Positions 24,179 through 24,193 of a stretch of DNA of 24,193 bases are shown piece by piece. The position numbers and the translations under genes were made by a program. The notes under the pieces are model-generated. The model ran no database searches, was not told the origin of the DNA, and saw nothing but the letters and a program-made list of their open reading frames with translations. The stretch is from CAYSZB01 sp964435475 (GTDB lineage: Bacteria > Chloroflexota > Anaerolineae > Anaerolineales > Anaerolineaceae), in contig CAYSZB010000034.1 in assembly GCA_964435475.1 (NCBI GenBank), positions 1-24,193 of the forward strand. The letters are read 5' to 3'. Position 1 is the first letter of the stretch. Every line of letters begins with the position of its first letter.

Positions 24179-24193
24179 TTACATAAACGGGAA

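Overview
The window looks like a chromosomal piece of an uncultured Chloroflexota bacterium, probably class Anaerolineae. This is inferred from gene style: proline/threonine-rich tails on secreted proteins, a RodZ-like protein with two helix-turn-helix domains, a split methylmalonyl-CoA mutase, and chromosomal ArmA/Rmt-like methyltransferases. No rRNA or other taxonomic marker is present to prove it. No transposase, integrase, tRNA, rRNA or CRISPR array was seen.

Layout. 1-2273 (minus): methylmalonyl-CoA mutase large subunit followed by methylmalonyl-CoA epimerase. 2454-5764 (plus): ribosomal protein L9, a strong terminator, then a RodZ-like protein and RimO. 5777-8445 (minus): MurJ flippase and a membrane-anchored TPR protein. 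8554-13481 (plus): five overlapping genes (an RsmI-like methyltransferase, a TGT-like base-exchange enzyme, two tandem ArmA/Rmt-like 16S rRNA methyltransferases, an RsmF-like m5C methyltransferase). 13439-15878 (minus): PlsC-type acyltransferase, a diacylglycerol-kinase-family lipid kinase, RsmE. 15921-16667 (plus): YhhQ-type queuosine-precursor transporter. 16621-17960 (minus): a second RsmI and a HAD hydrolase. 18069-19799 (plus): an unrecognised 576-residue protein. 19869-23020 (minus): valyl-tRNA synthetase with a T-box leader. 23047-24117 (minus): GDP-mannose 4,6-dehydratase.

The most interesting part is the five-gene run at 8554-13481. Each gene overlaps the next by 4-14 bases, so it reads as one translationally coupled unit. 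In characterised bacteria the relatives of four of these enzymes act within a few bases of each other in helix 44 of 16S rRNA: RsmI at C1402, ArmA/Rmt at G1405, RsmF at C1407. The fifth is a TGT-fold enzyme whose base-pocket loop differs from the bacterial consensus. RsmE (U1498), a second RsmI, RimO (ribosomal protein S12 at the decoding site) and a Q-precursor transporter lie nearby. I infer a decoding-site modification cassette; whether it gives aminoglycoside resistance or is a normal ribosome-maturation programme cannot be decided from sequence.

Two places are assembly artefacts, not biology. In the mutase gene (1467-1676) and the valyl-tRNA synthetase gene (22078-22287) a run of 100 N is flanked on both sides by the same 55-base sequence. 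Removing one copy and the N run restores a full-length reading frame in both genes.
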